From Clostridia bacterium (lineage in GTDB: Bacteria; Bacillota; Clostridia; Acetivibrionales; DSM-2933), in the NCBI GenBank assembly GCA_026418275.1, contig JAOABQ010000102.1:1-35108 (forward strand): 35,108 bases of DNA. Direction: 5' to 3'. The notes under the pieces were generated by a model. That model searched no databases. It was not told the DNA's origin and saw only the letters and a program-made list of their open reading frames with translations. Made by a program: the position numbers and the translations under genes. This document shows positions 24,151 to 32,802 of this stretch, piece by piece (position 1 is the stretch's first letter; each line of letters begins with the position of its first letter).

Positions 24151-25092
24151 CTATTTTTCCAAGCCACGAACCCGGTTTCGTTGGGGCATTAATTTACCTA
24201 AAGGCGATGCCTTAGTATGATTTTCCCGCATATCTACACTTGAAAAAGCAACATACCTTCTTGTCATGTCCATAGTGCTGTGTCCCATTGTTTTCTGGAG
24301 GGAAAAGACATTCCCGCCATTCCGCAGATAATACAATGCAAAACAATGGCGTAAATCATATGGGCGTACCTTTTCGCCCAGTTCCTTGCTGTACTTTACA
24401 AGCCGTCTGCTCCAGCTTTCGGAGGTCATTACCATTCCATCAGAGGTTGGGAATACTGGAATGTTGTCCCCCCATGCTTGATGGCGGTTTCTTATAAGCT
24501 CCGCTATAGCCTTGCTTGTAACAGGTGATATCGGTAATGTCCTTTCCGTCCTTGTTTTTGCAATTTCTGGAGGCACAGTAACTACAAGGTGCTTTAAGTC
24601 AAAGTCGGGTAATATTAAATTTAATGCTTCCTTTGGTCTTATTCCAGTATCTAAAACAAACATTAAAAGTGCATAGTCACGCAGCCCTGAAAAAGTATTT
24701 TTGTCCGGCAAGGTTAATAATTTTTGTAGTGTGCTGTAATGCACATCAACAATTCGCTCAATTGCTTTCCTCTTTTTTAGCTTTTGCAAAGGGTTAGTGT
24801 CAATATACTTTTCTTCAATGCTAAATTGAAAAAATATTTTCAGGTAGTTTAGGCGTAAATTGTATGTTGCTGGCTTGATGTCATCGCCCATGTATTCCAA
24901 TGCTGAACTCTTAAAGGTATCGGCATTATCCCACGCATTGGGAAAACGTCTAAAAAACTGGTTTACATGCTTCCTGTAATCAAAGATAGTCCTTTCAGAT
25001 AGACCCTCCGCCTTTTTAAAGAGTAAGAAACTTTGTAAAGCATCTTCCCAAGGGTTAGCGGACTTGATTTTTTGTTTTACTGATTTCTTCAT
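24151..25092 (-). CDS. Tyrosine recombinase/integrase of the 15.3 kb element
   Basis: A 313 aa phage-type integrase. Residues about 15-105 form the SAM-like core-binding domain (ERTIFDYRKHVNQFF, then ATYNLRLNYLKIFFQF). The catalytic domain has R152 in DTGIRPKE, a candidate Lys near 179, the box YDLRH (R248, H249), H271 in GHS and the nucleophile Y280 in TRRYV. The first His of the HxxR motif is Tyr245, a change seen in many element integrases. The start is ATG 25092, with GGAGGG ten bases upstream; upstream codons lie in the arm-site region. It lies 159 bases from the 3' end of tRNA-Arg(CCG), its evident target. It probably both inserts and, with an excisionase, removes the element. Confidence 0.9.
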   Translation of the reverse strand: MKKSVKQKIKSANPWEDALQSFLLFKKAEGLSERTIFDYRKHVNQFFRRFPNAWDNADTFKSSALEYMGDDIKPATYNLRLNYLKIFFQFSIEEKYIDTNPLQKLKKRKAIERIVDVHYSTLQKLLTLPDKNTFSGLRDYALLMFVLDTGIRPKEALNLILPDFDLKHLVVTVPPEIAKTRTERTLPISPVTSKAIAELIRNRHQAWGDNIPVFPTSDGMVMTSESWSRRLVKYSKELGEKVRPYDLRHCFALYYLRNGGNVFSLQKTMGHSTMDMTRRYVAFSSVDMRENHTKASPLGKLMPQRNRVRGLEK

Positions 25093-25135
25093 AAAAAATA
25101 TTCCCTCCATGTAGTTTTTTAGACTGCAAAAAGGG

Positions 25136-25179
25136 TAGTCCACTGTCCCTGAATTATCGTTTTTAAGTTCAGTGGACTA
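25136..25179. promoter_or_regulatory. Candidate integrase arm-type sites, right end
   Basis: TAGTCCACTG (25136-25145) and CAGTGGACTA (25170-25179) are an exact inverted pair. The same box, also as an inverted pair, lies just inside the left att copy (10081-10129). The pair sits between the integrase gene and the tRNA, so it could also autoregulate the integrase promoter. Confidence 0.55.
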
Positions 25180-25204
25180 TTCAAAAATCACTTGAAAATC
25201 GGGT

Positions 25205-25243
25205 AAAAAAAGAGATATGCCAAACCCCGAAAGGCTTGACATA
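25205..25243 (-). terminator. Terminator of tRNA-Arg, carried by the element
   Basis: On the minus strand this is an imperfect stem, TATGTCAAGCC with GGTTTGGCATA, capped by TTTCGG and followed by a run of seven T. It begins eight bases past the CCA end of the tRNA. It belongs to the integrated element, which thus re-supplies a terminator to the tRNA gene it interrupts. Confidence 0.7.
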
Positions 25244-25250
25244 CCTACAT

Positions 25251-25325
25251 TGGCGTCCCGAACAGGAATCGAACCCGTATCAGTGGAACCGGAATCCACC
25301 GTTTTATCCATTAAACTACCGAGAC
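25251..25325 (-). tRNA. tRNA-Arg(CCG)
   Basis: A complete 75-base cloverleaf with encoded CCA. The acceptor GTCTCGG pairs with TCGGGAC (one G-T at each of two positions), discriminator G. The D-arm is GTTT/AAAC. The anticodon arm GTGGA-TTCCGGT-TCCAC gives anticodon CCG, which reads CGG. The T-arm is ACGGG-TTCGATT-CCTGT. Its 3' half is repeated at 9965-10012 and its last 18 bases at 4691-4708. It is the integration target of the island and remains intact. Confidence 0.95.
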
Positions 25326-25682
25326 ATTTATATTATTTACTTTTGCCTTTAATTTTCCGGTAAGTAGCATTAAAAATATGATTAGGTTCAAATTCATAAT
25401 AATTCAAGCCAATATACTACCATAGTATTATAGTCTAAACAAAGCTTTTTTACAACATTAATTCAACGGAAAATTATCGACAAAAAATGGCGTGTAGACA
25501 CCGTACATATATATAAACAATGGGCAAATTTGTTCTTCAGGTGGGATAGATCACGTTCTTTAGTAAACATAATGTCTGTAAAATGTGAACTCAATTAATT
25601 GCTCAATCATACTATGATACTAGATATAGTTAAGTTAGCTGAAAAATGTTTCAGATACTCTAATACTGTAAGGAGTGATTAT
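25326..25682. other. Intergenic region right of the tRNA
   Basis: About 360 AT-rich bases hold the tRNA promoter region and the leader of the next plus-strand gene. That gene's frame stays open back to a TTG at 25599, but no ribosome binding site supports an earlier start. I see no repeat or terminator. Confidence 0.4.
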
Positions 25683-26279
25683 ATGCCACAAGCTACAAAC
25701 TTACCCGATGGTACATTGCCTGAGTGGGTTTATAAGTCTATATATTCGAAACTAGACAACCCCGGTTTACTGGATAAAAAAAATATTACCATGCAAAAAT
25801 GTTTTAACCCAATAACTGAAAGATCTCAGATTATAGCCTACGCCAATGCAAATAGAAACGATGGCGCTATTATAATATTTGAGGATTTCGATGGAAAATA
25901 TAAGGAAGTCTTTTCAGAAAAACTTAGATTAATTCTGTCGGTTCAAACCCATCACCCTGACATAATTATGGTATGTATGGACGAATCCGGAACCGGTACT
26001 GCAACAGTTAATTTCCATATTATTAGATACACAAAAAACGGGTACAGAAATGTTTGGCAGGGATTAGCAGACTATTTTGATAACAATTACTCTCCGCAAC
26101 TTCGTTTTGAAGTTACTGCAGGAATTAGCTTTTCAAATACCGGTGAACTTATCCATTCTATATTTAAAAAGCTGTATAAGGAAGGCAACGCTACTAATCC
26201 AGTAAGCATTGAGAAGCTTTTTGACATTTATGTATATAATGATGGCTACATGCAGTATCAGTTTGTTAAAAGATTGTGA
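25683..26279 (+). CDS. Unknown soluble protein, 198 aa
   Basis: I do not recognise this protein. It is a mixed alpha/beta protein without membrane segments: PDGTLPEWVYKSIYSKL at the start, a central strand region (AIIIFEDFDGKYKEVFSEKL, then DIIMVCMDESGTGTATVNF) and aromatic-rich C-terminal strands. The start is ATG 25683, with AAGGAG seven bases upstream. The frame extends 28 codons further upstream and reads plausibly (ILDIVKLAEKCFRY), so a longer form is possible. It is the first gene outside the island on the right side. Confidence 0.6.
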   Translation: MPQATNLPDGTLPEWVYKSIYSKLDNPGLLDKKNITMQKCFNPITERSQIIAYANANRNDGAIIIFEDFDGKYKEVFSEKLRLILSVQTHHPDIIMVCMDESGTGTATVNFHIIRYTKNGYRNVWQGLADYFDNNYSPQLRFEVTAGISFSNTGELIHSIFKKLYKEGNATNPVSIEKLFDIYVYNDGYMQYQFVKRL

Positions 26280-26311
26280 TAAATGACCTTCAAATCTTCC
26301 TCTAAATTATA

Positions 26312-26363
26312 TTACCGTTATTTTCCCATGGCTCATTTCTGAGCCATGGGAAAATAACGGTAA
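26312..26363. repeat. 52-base near-perfect hairpin (24-bp arms, TTTC loop)
   Basis: The left arm begins TTACCGTTATTTTCCCATGG and the right arm is its exact reverse complement over 24 bases, with only TTTC between. No T-run follows on either strand, so it is not a standard terminator, although it lies between convergent genes (stops at 26279 and 26415) and could block read-through. It may be a dispersed palindromic element. Confidence 0.7.
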
Positions 26364-26414
26364 CCGACATATCTGTTTTTTATACTAACATTTGCCTGTG
26401 CCTTTAAAAACTCA

Positions 26415-27038
26415 TCATTTCAATAAAACACCTACTACCCGATGGAATATGTAATCCAGTGCAGTGCTTAACATGTATCCCCAAATAAATACACCGGCGA
26501 ATACTATACCTTTAAGCCTCTCATTAAAACGGAATACCATGAGCAAACCCCTTACTATAACACCATTGAACCATATTATAGAGCCCCATATAAGAATCAG
26601 AAGCACTATTGCCAAAGTAGTCGTTTCAGCAAGCAAATGGGTTATTTCCGGTGCAAGTATGTATGTTACTGCATTTACCGGAGTAACCAACAAGTTCGCA
26701 ATAATATATATTTTAAGTACTTTTATTAAACCTCTTCCATCAATAAGTACTCCTGTTCGCTTGTAAAAATATTTGAAAACGTCAAAAACAGGCAAGGAAA
26801 AGAACAGTACATCTATTGCCCCGATTACTATTATAAACATTGCCAACACCGCAATATTCCTTAAGAGCTCCGGCTGGGATTTATCGATAAAAACCCCGGT
26901 ATTCCCTGCAAATATCCACATTGCCATATCCCGGATACCTACAAGTAAAATACCTATGTACAAAAAAGCCCGCTTGTCCGTCAGCCTTTCATAAAAGGAT
27001 TTGGGAAGTAATAATATATCCAGTATCTTTTTTTTCAT
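26415..27038 (-). CDS. YIP1-like multi-pass membrane protein
   Basis: A 207 aa integral membrane protein with about five hydrophobic segments (for example FLYIGILLVGIRDMAMWIFA, IAVLAMFIIVIGAIDVLFF, IVLLILIWGSIIWFNG). The KSFYERL start and the overall five-helix layout resemble bacterial YIP1-family proteins, which have no settled function. The start is ATG 27038, with AGGGG nine bases upstream; the frame continues to an ATG at 27125 that has no visible ribosome binding site. Not in an operon. Family call by appearance only. Confidence 0.55.
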   Translation of the reverse strand: MKKKILDILLLPKSFYERLTDKRAFLYIGILLVGIRDMAMWIFAGNTGVFIDKSQPELLRNIAVLAMFIIVIGAIDVLFFSLPVFDVFKYFYKRTGVLIDGRGLIKVLKIYIIANLLVTPVNAVTYILAPEITHLLAETTTLAIVLLILIWGSIIWFNGVIVRGLLMVFRFNERLKGIVFAGVFIWGYMLSTALDYIFHRVVGVLLK

Positions 27039-27426
27039 TGAAAGTTTCCCCTTTAAACATTTTACTGCATCTGCCAAGCATCCCGGTATATTAAGAATGC
27101 AGTAATAGTATTTACCTTTTGACATTACTTTAACAATAATATTCTACTGCTTTAGGTTTAATAATAGCAATATTAGAATTACCTCATATTAGTATAACAC
27201 AATTTTTCGATTTCTCAATTGTATCCTGCCCTCAAATTTGAACTTAATAATACTATATTATATATAAGCTCCCCATCCCACCTCCTTATCTAAGGAAGGG
27301 CTATTTGCGGGGGATTTAGACAATAACAAAGCCGTATTAACTTGACGGCCATATAACAAAATAATAGAATTATAAAAGACGCTAGTTTTGCCCGATTCCA
27401 CCGTAACGGAGGGTCATATTATTTTG
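27039..27426. other. Divergent intergenic region
   Basis: This separates the YIP1-like gene (minus) from the next plus-strand gene. It is AT-rich, with a short CCTT/AAGG hairpin near 27282-27300 and a G-rich patch (about 27310). I see no coding sequence and no clear promoter pair. Confidence 0.35.
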
Positions 27427-28275
27427 ATGGTATTTACAAAAAGAACTTTATTAAAGTTAAATATAATACTTCTATGCCTTATAGTATTATTTGTTGCTTT
27501 AGTTCTTAATGAATTGATACAACCTGTTAAAGCACTAACAATTTTTAATCCAGTTAGTCTCTTTATTAAAAAGGATGAGTTACCCCCTGACCAATGCCGG
27601 AATATCGTCATGCAAATGAAAAACCTGCAGAAGAAAACCTTCGTTCCAAAAGATAGTTCAGAATTACGTTCGCTCAAAGCTGCATTTGATATTAATGAAT
27701 ATTTTTCAGTCCTAGACAGGCTGACCCTTGAAAAGGGTTGGAAACTTGACTATTACTATTATGAAGATAGTTTAGGAAGCTATCCTATAATATTTGCTCA
27801 AAATAAGCCTTATGACCTTGATGAAATGTACAGGAATTTTAAAGGTTTTAACCAACCAAAAACTATAAAACCTATCCCGGACTTTATTAACGCGAACGAT
27901 TATATAAATCATATAAAAACCGACGGTTCTAAGATGGCTTTCTTTCAGTTTGCAGTACTGGACACTTTAGCTGATTGTTTTTCGCTGGATTGGCATGCAT
28001 ATTACTTTGAAAAAGATATTTTATGCACAAAGGATTCTATTCGCGATATTTACGATAAAACATTTTTGAAAATATCCATTGAGGATTTAGAAAAAATAGA
28101 TGTTTCTCCTGTTGTTAAATTTGAAAAGGAAGATGTCCTTGTACGGTTATTTACTTTTTCAAGTTGGAAAGGCCTCGTGGAGAAAGAGTACCATATAGCT
28201 AAGAAATTCCCCCATAAAATTATAAGTGTAAAAGACAATATCCTTGTAAAAAATGATTACATGGTTGTATTTTAG
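27427..28275 (+). CDS. Membrane-anchored protein of unknown function
   Basis: A 282 aa protein with one N-terminal transmembrane anchor (about 10-32, LNIILLCLIVLFVALVLNEL) and a large, mostly polar outer domain rich in Tyr and Phe (LDYYYYEDSLGSYP, then a YHIAKKFPHKIISV tail). There is no lipobox or cleavage motif that I trust, so it is probably anchored, facing out. I do not recognise the family. The start is ATG 27427 with GGAGGG 13 bases away; the adjacent TTG (27424) is equally possible. Single gene. Confidence 0.6.
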   Translation: MVFTKRTLLKLNIILLCLIVLFVALVLNELIQPVKALTIFNPVSLFIKKDELPPDQCRNIVMQMKNLQKKTFVPKDSSELRSLKAAFDINEYFSVLDRLTLEKGWKLDYYYYEDSLGSYPIIFAQNKPYDLDEMYRNFKGFNQPKTIKPIPDFINANDYINHIKTDGSKMAFFQFAVLDTLADCFSLDWHAYYFEKDILCTKDSIRDIYDKTFLKISIEDLEKIDVSPVVKFEKEDVLVRLFTFSSWKGLVEKEYHIAKKFPHKIISVKDNILVKNDYMVVF

Positions 28276-28359
28276 AATTGCAACAGTTACCTTAAATCCT
28301 TTGTTAGTTATGTTCCTTGACTGCCACTTTACTTTATAAATTCCTTCGTCAGGCTTATC

Positions 28360-29556
28360 TTACGCTCTTACCGACCGGCTAATCAGCAAGTAACTCATCG
28401 GAAGTAAAACAGCCGATATCCCGGTTAAAACTACAAATGGCATCCCAATGTCTCCTGTATTTGCAGCCAGGCTGCCAAGACCTTTCAGTACCCAGCCCTG
28501 AGGTGTCAGCAGTGCCAATTGTTTGAGCCGTTCCGATACATCTATGAAATTCCAGAAGCATCCTCCGATAAAGCCGGTCAAAAGGGCAAAAACCGGTGCA
28601 AAGGCTTGCATCTGAGTGGTAGTTTTCAATACTGCCGACAGGAATAGACCAATGGATATCGCCGCAAGTAAATAGACCATCAGCAATATATAGCTCCTTT
28701 TATCGGGAAAAAGGTCAATTTTGAAGAAGATGCCGCTTACCAGCGCAAATAATATAATCTGAGCTGCTCCGGCAATCAATAACGCAAGAATGTTTCCTAA
28801 AAATGAATACCCGAGGGCACCATAACCCGATACCAGTCTTTTTAACGTTCCGTTTCTTTTCTCTTCTATCAGCCACCCGCAATTGAACAGTACAAAGATC
28901 AGTATAAATACTGCTAGAATTCCCATGGAAGATGCAGTTGCTGCGGGCAGGGTTACTCTATGCACCTCGACAGGCTTATCCCCTTGCATTTCCATATAAT
29001 CTACTGTCATAAGAGGTACAGGCTCCCATTGAGCATCGGTATAGCGTATAACTTCGTCATAAAGCCCTTCGGAAACAGGCTTATTAAGCTTCTCATACTG
29101 TCTCACAACCCAGTCTGCCGCAAGGTTATTTGCCTCCAGCCGCATTACCTCTCCTGCTGCCACTTCCCCTATATATCCTGTAGCAAGGGTAGAAGGCTGC
29201 TTTATCAAATCAATTACTTCACTTTTGTCTCCCGAAATCAGCTTTTCCTCAAAGCCTTCTTTTATGACAACAACAGCTTCAACCCTGCTTTTCCTAAGCA
29301 TTTCAGCTGCTTTGGCTCTATCTGTATGTTCAATTTTAAGACCTTCCTTTGCTCCAAATCTTTTTAAAAACAGTCCTGAATAGCTTGATTTATCTTCATC
29401 CACCGCCGCAACAGGTATAATATCCAATTTCTCCTGTTTGATTGCGTACCCTGCTGAAAACATTATAAATATCGGTATTATTATCATTGCAGCAAAAAAA
29501 AGCCTGTCACTCAGCATCATTTTCAATTTGTAGAAGGTTATATTCAATAATTTCAT
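28360..29556 (-). CDS. ABC-2 type transporter permease (second)
   Basis: A 398 aa ABC-2 permease. One N-terminal helix (about 18-37) is followed by a large outside domain of roughly 170 residues with VPVAAVDEDKSSYSG at its start, then five C-terminal helices from about 215 on. This is the layout of LnrM/N- or YhgE-like exporters of drugs or peptides. It ends a four-gene operon (ATPase, outer protein, permease, permease). The start is ATG 29556, with AAGGGGTG upstream at a long spacing. The substrate is unknown. Confidence 0.85.
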   Translation of the reverse strand: MKLLNITFYKLKMMLSDRLFFAAMIIIPIFIMFSAGYAIKQEKLDIIPVAAVDEDKSSYSGLFLKRFGAKEGLKIEHTDRAKAAEMLRKSRVEAVVVIKEGFEEKLISGDKSEVIDLIKQPSTLATGYIGEVAAGEVMRLEANNLAADWVVRQYEKLNKPVSEGLYDEVIRYTDAQWEPVPLMTVDYMEMQGDKPVEVHRVTLPAATASSMGILAVFILIFVLFNCGWLIEEKRNGTLKRLVSGYGALGYSFLGNILALLIAGAAQIILFALVSGIFFKIDLFPDKRSYILLMVYLLAAISIGLFLSAVLKTTTQMQAFAPVFALLTGFIGGCFWNFIDVSERLKQLALLTPQGWVLKGLGSLAANTGDIGMPFVVLTGISAVLLPMSYLLISRSVRA

Positions 29557-29615
29557 AAAAAGGACTGTTCACCCCTTACACAGTGCTTTTATTATTTTGC
29601 TAGGAGATTATTCAC

Positions 29616-30830
29616 CTAATCCCCATTTACATTACGGATTTTCATAGCAGCTATAGCTGAAACAAGCAGAACCGCACCTATTCCCAAAAGGTGATACACC
29701 TGTTCATTCACCCTTACGGCAGCATTGCCCGAAAAGATTGTCATAAATCCTTCCATAGCCCATTTGTTTATTGTAAGGTTACTTAGATTTCTTATAAACT
29801 CCGGCATTGTGGTTAAAGGATAAATACTTCCCCCTAAAACCGCCATCAGGAGTATTCCCAGGTTACCTATCAAGTCTGCTGTTGAAGGACTTTTAGATAT
29901 GGCTGCAACAAAGATCGACCATGCCGATACAGCAAATATTACAGCTCCAAAAAGTATAATTATACTTTTTACAGGCGCGCCCCAATAATTATTAAATACA
30001 AAGGAGGTAAGGATAATGACGACCAGGAATTGCATTACACAGAGTACTGAAGAGACAATAAACTTGGAAACTATCACCTGCCACCATCGAACAGGTGAGG
30101 CAGCCATTCTTCTCGTAATACATAGACTTCTTTCGGATACCAGCATTTTCATTCCCGGCATTCCTGCAAACATGAGGAATACGGCAAGGAGTGCCGAGGT
30201 ATAGTATTCAAAGGGTGTCAAGTCAAGGCTTTGCCCCGCCTCTACCTCAGTAAAGATTTCCGTCCTGGCTAAGGATTCTATAAACAGCTTCATGGTAGAT
30301 TCATTGAACTGATTTTCCAGTTCCTCTCCCTTTAGCCCTGCCTTTTGATTGTAGTGATATATGGAATTTATTGCACTTTGGCTGGCTGTAACGAGATTTG
30401 CCGCACTTTCAATAAGATTTTTAACTACAGTGGCTTGAAGCGGCATAGCCTTATTTCCAATCACCGTTACCGGTGTGTTTTTACCGGTTAAAAGGCTTTC
30501 GGAAAAATCGCCGGGGATTATTATGATAGCAGCAATCTTATTGTCTGCAAGCATTTTCTTTGCTTCATTCTCAGGTATTCTTACCACCTTATCGAAAACC
30601 GTTATATCGTCAAGCTGCCTTGCAATCATTCTGGTCTGTACCGTATCCTCTTTATCTACCAGTGCGACTGCAAAGGGGTCTATAAAATTATTTTTTCCCA
30701 GGTATGGAGAAAGGGCGTAGGCAAAAAGGCTGATAAAAAGGAAAGGCATTACCAGTAATAACAATACCGCCTTCCAGTCCTTAAAAAACAGCTTCATGTC
30801 ATTTTTTAGCAAGGTAAAAAAAACAATCAT
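29616..30830 (-). CDS. ABC-2 type transporter permease (first)
   Basis: A 404 aa ABC-2 permease with the same layout as its downstream neighbour: an N-terminal helix (about 20-45), a large outside domain with VALVDKEDTVQTRMIARQL, and a C-terminal membrane bundle with SERSLCITRRMAASPVRWW just inside it. The two permeases should form a heterodimer driven by the ATPase at 32803. The start is ATG 30830, with AAGGGGTG upstream. Exporters of this type give resistance to antimicrobials or move lipids and peptides. Confidence 0.85.
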   Translation of the reverse strand: MIVFFTLLKNDMKLFFKDWKAVLLLLVMPFLFISLFAYALSPYLGKNNFIDPFAVALVDKEDTVQTRMIARQLDDITVFDKVVRIPENEAKKMLADNKIAAIIIIPGDFSESLLTGKNTPVTVIGNKAMPLQATVVKNLIESAANLVTASQSAINSIYHYNQKAGLKGEELENQFNESTMKLFIESLARTEIFTEVEAGQSLDLTPFEYYTSALLAVFLMFAGMPGMKMLVSERSLCITRRMAASPVRWWQVIVSKFIVSSVLCVMQFLVVIILTSFVFNNYWGAPVKSIIILFGAVIFAVSAWSIFVAAISKSPSTADLIGNLGILLMAVLGGSIYPLTTMPEFIRNLSNLTINKWAMEGFMTIFSGNAAVRVNEQVYHLLGIGAVLLVSAIAAMKIRNVNGD

Positions 30831-30855
30831 ACACCCGCACCCCTTGAGTCATTGT

Positions 30856-32613
30856 TCATCTTTGCTGTAAAAATGCATCCACAATGGACTTATTTTTGAG
30901 ATAGAAAATCCCAAAGGAAGCCAAGCCCCTGTTCTCTACCTTTATCAATTCGGCATCGGTTATTTTGATTAGGTCAACACTATTCCCATCGGTTATCTGC
31001 GGCAAATCAAAATCTCCTATATCAAGCCGGTCTTCCTTCACCAGCCCTAATTTAACCGAGGTTTTTTTAAGGTTTTGTGACGGCATTTCTGCAGTTATAG
31101 TAAATACGGTATTTGAATTTCTAGTCTTTCTTTTATTGTTCTTCCAGCTTGAAGTGTTTATTTCACCCTTCAAGGTATCGGGTTCCGAGCCGGAGGCCAA
31201 AAGCTGTATATCGTAATTTACCCTGGTATTTTCCTTTAAAGTAAGCTCATCTATGGCTTTATCCAGATCCAGCACGGCTTTTGTCTCCGATTGTGCCGTT
31301 TCGTTCTTCTTTGTATGGATTCCAAGCTCAAGCCGGCCTTTCTCATTACCCTCTGCCCCCGAAGGAGTTATATTAGTCCTAAAGTTCCATTCCTGCTCCA
31401 GCTTCTGATTGTCAGCACTTGTCTGAGTAAACTTAAGAGTACAAAAACTATTTTTAAAACCGTCATTTCTTAAATCGCTGGTACCGGAATGTATCTCAAA
31501 GGCTGATTTAGCATTACCTTCGCCGGTAAAGGCGAGGCTGACATTCCTGTCCAGTATGTTTCCTTTATTATCTACAATAAGTACCATTTTGAGTTCACCG
31601 GGCTTCATTTCTGCCTGAAGCTTTTTGACACTTTCCATCAAAGCCGAAGTGTCTTTAACAGCCCTTATATCCTTAAGCTTGCTTATTAATGCCTCTCCAT
31701 CCTTAATACTGCCCTGGCTCCCCATAAACTCCAAAAGCTGGAAAAACCCTGCTTCGTCCAGCATTTTAATTATTCCTGCATAGTTTCCATAGGTCAGCTT
31801 TAATAATACGCTGTCAGTGCTTATCTTATCGGTAAGCTTTCTAAAAAGCTGTTCTGATTTCTCTTCATTCAGGGTTATGATTAGTTCCCTGCCCCCGTAG
31901 TCAGTTCCAGCAATACTAACAGGAACATCCCTTCCGAATTTGACATCCTGCTCCTCCAGGGATTCCGATATCAAATCGCCGTACTCCTTAATAATGTTAT
32001 CGAATTCTCCGTCACTGAACTTAAATTCCTTCGCTATATCTACTTTTTTTATAAGCCTTTCGGGCTTTATCGGCGGCAGCTTGTATCTAGTGAAATACCT
32101 GTCATATACCTGTCCCAAACGGTCAGTATTAAAGGTAAAATACGTATCCGGAAGCATTATGGGAAGTGTAAAGCCCATCCTTCCGGAATCTGTAAATATA
32201 GCTGCGTCAATAAATGGAGACTTTTCAAGTAGGAGTGAAAGGTTTGTAAAGCTTTTGTTTCCCTTTGGACTATAGTTGGAGTCAACTATAAGCTTGGATT
32301 TCCTCAAAAGGTCAAAAATAGTCTTTGAATTTGCAATACCGAAAGGCTTATCGCTTTCAGAGCTGATATCAGCCGTCAATTCCAGCCTGCTTTTATAATT
32401 GCTTTCCATATAGGGCTTTTGGCTTTCGTAAAAATCTCGGTAGCCGCCTTTGAGCCCGTCGGCGTATTTTTTAAAATTCCTTGCTTCCGCTTCCAGATAA
32501 AATTGGCGGGGAGATCTATTATTTACAAGCAAGAAATAGGATGAGAATGCTGCTGCAATCAAGAAAACTGCGCCTAAGGCTATTAGCAGTATTTTTTTGT
32601 TTTTTGTAAGCAT
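30856..32613 (-). CDS. Membrane-anchored outer protein of the ABC operon (DUF6583-like)
   Basis: A 585 aa protein with an N-terminal membrane anchor (about 8-29, ILLIALGAVFLIAAAFSSYFLL) and a large surface domain. It has repeated strand-helix units with many Lys and Glu and no Cys cluster. The start motif SPRQFYLEAEARNFKKYADGL resembles clostridial DUF6583 proteins; that name is tentative. It is encoded between the ATPase and the permeases, so it probably works with the exporter as a substrate-binding or immunity-type partner. The start is ATG 32613, with AAGGAAGTG six bases upstream. Confidence 0.65.
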   Translation of the reverse strand: MLTKNKKILLIALGAVFLIAAAFSSYFLLVNNRSPRQFYLEAEARNFKKYADGLKGGYRDFYESQKPYMESNYKSRLELTADISSESDKPFGIANSKTIFDLLRKSKLIVDSNYSPKGNKSFTNLSLLLEKSPFIDAAIFTDSGRMGFTLPIMLPDTYFTFNTDRLGQVYDRYFTRYKLPPIKPERLIKKVDIAKEFKFSDGEFDNIIKEYGDLISESLEEQDVKFGRDVPVSIAGTDYGGRELIITLNEEKSEQLFRKLTDKISTDSVLLKLTYGNYAGIIKMLDEAGFFQLLEFMGSQGSIKDGEALISKLKDIRAVKDTSALMESVKKLQAEMKPGELKMVLIVDNKGNILDRNVSLAFTGEGNAKSAFEIHSGTSDLRNDGFKNSFCTLKFTQTSADNQKLEQEWNFRTNITPSGAEGNEKGRLELGIHTKKNETAQSETKAVLDLDKAIDELTLKENTRVNYDIQLLASGSEPDTLKGEINTSSWKNNKRKTRNSNTVFTITAEMPSQNLKKTSVKLGLVKEDRLDIGDFDLPQITDGNSVDLIKITDAELIKVENRGLASFGIFYLKNKSIVDAFLQQR

Positions 32614-32802
32614 AAGATTCACTTCCTTATGATATTTGTATACTTTTATTACCCCACCCATCCTCCGGCTCCTTCCCTCGCGCCCTCACCTTTCATACTC
32701 TACCGGAGGTGAGGTAAATAGGAGAAACCCAATTAATCGAAGGAGAATAGTGGCCTCCCGGATGTTCCCTGCACACCTTGTTTTTTAGGTTTTGAAAATA
32801 AG
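32614..32802. other. Gap in the ABC operon with a hairpin
   Basis: CCTCCGG (32662-32668) and CCGGAGG (32703-32709) can pair across CTCACCT/AGGTGAG-type inner pairing. There is no T-run. It lies between the ATPase and the outer-protein gene and could tune the ratio of the two by processing or partial attenuation. Confidence 0.35.

Noticed and set aside
4691..25325. CRISPR array as the reason for the repeated tRNA-like segments
   Set aside because: There are only a few copies, kilobases apart, each the 3' end of a tRNA gene; no regular spacing and no cas genes.
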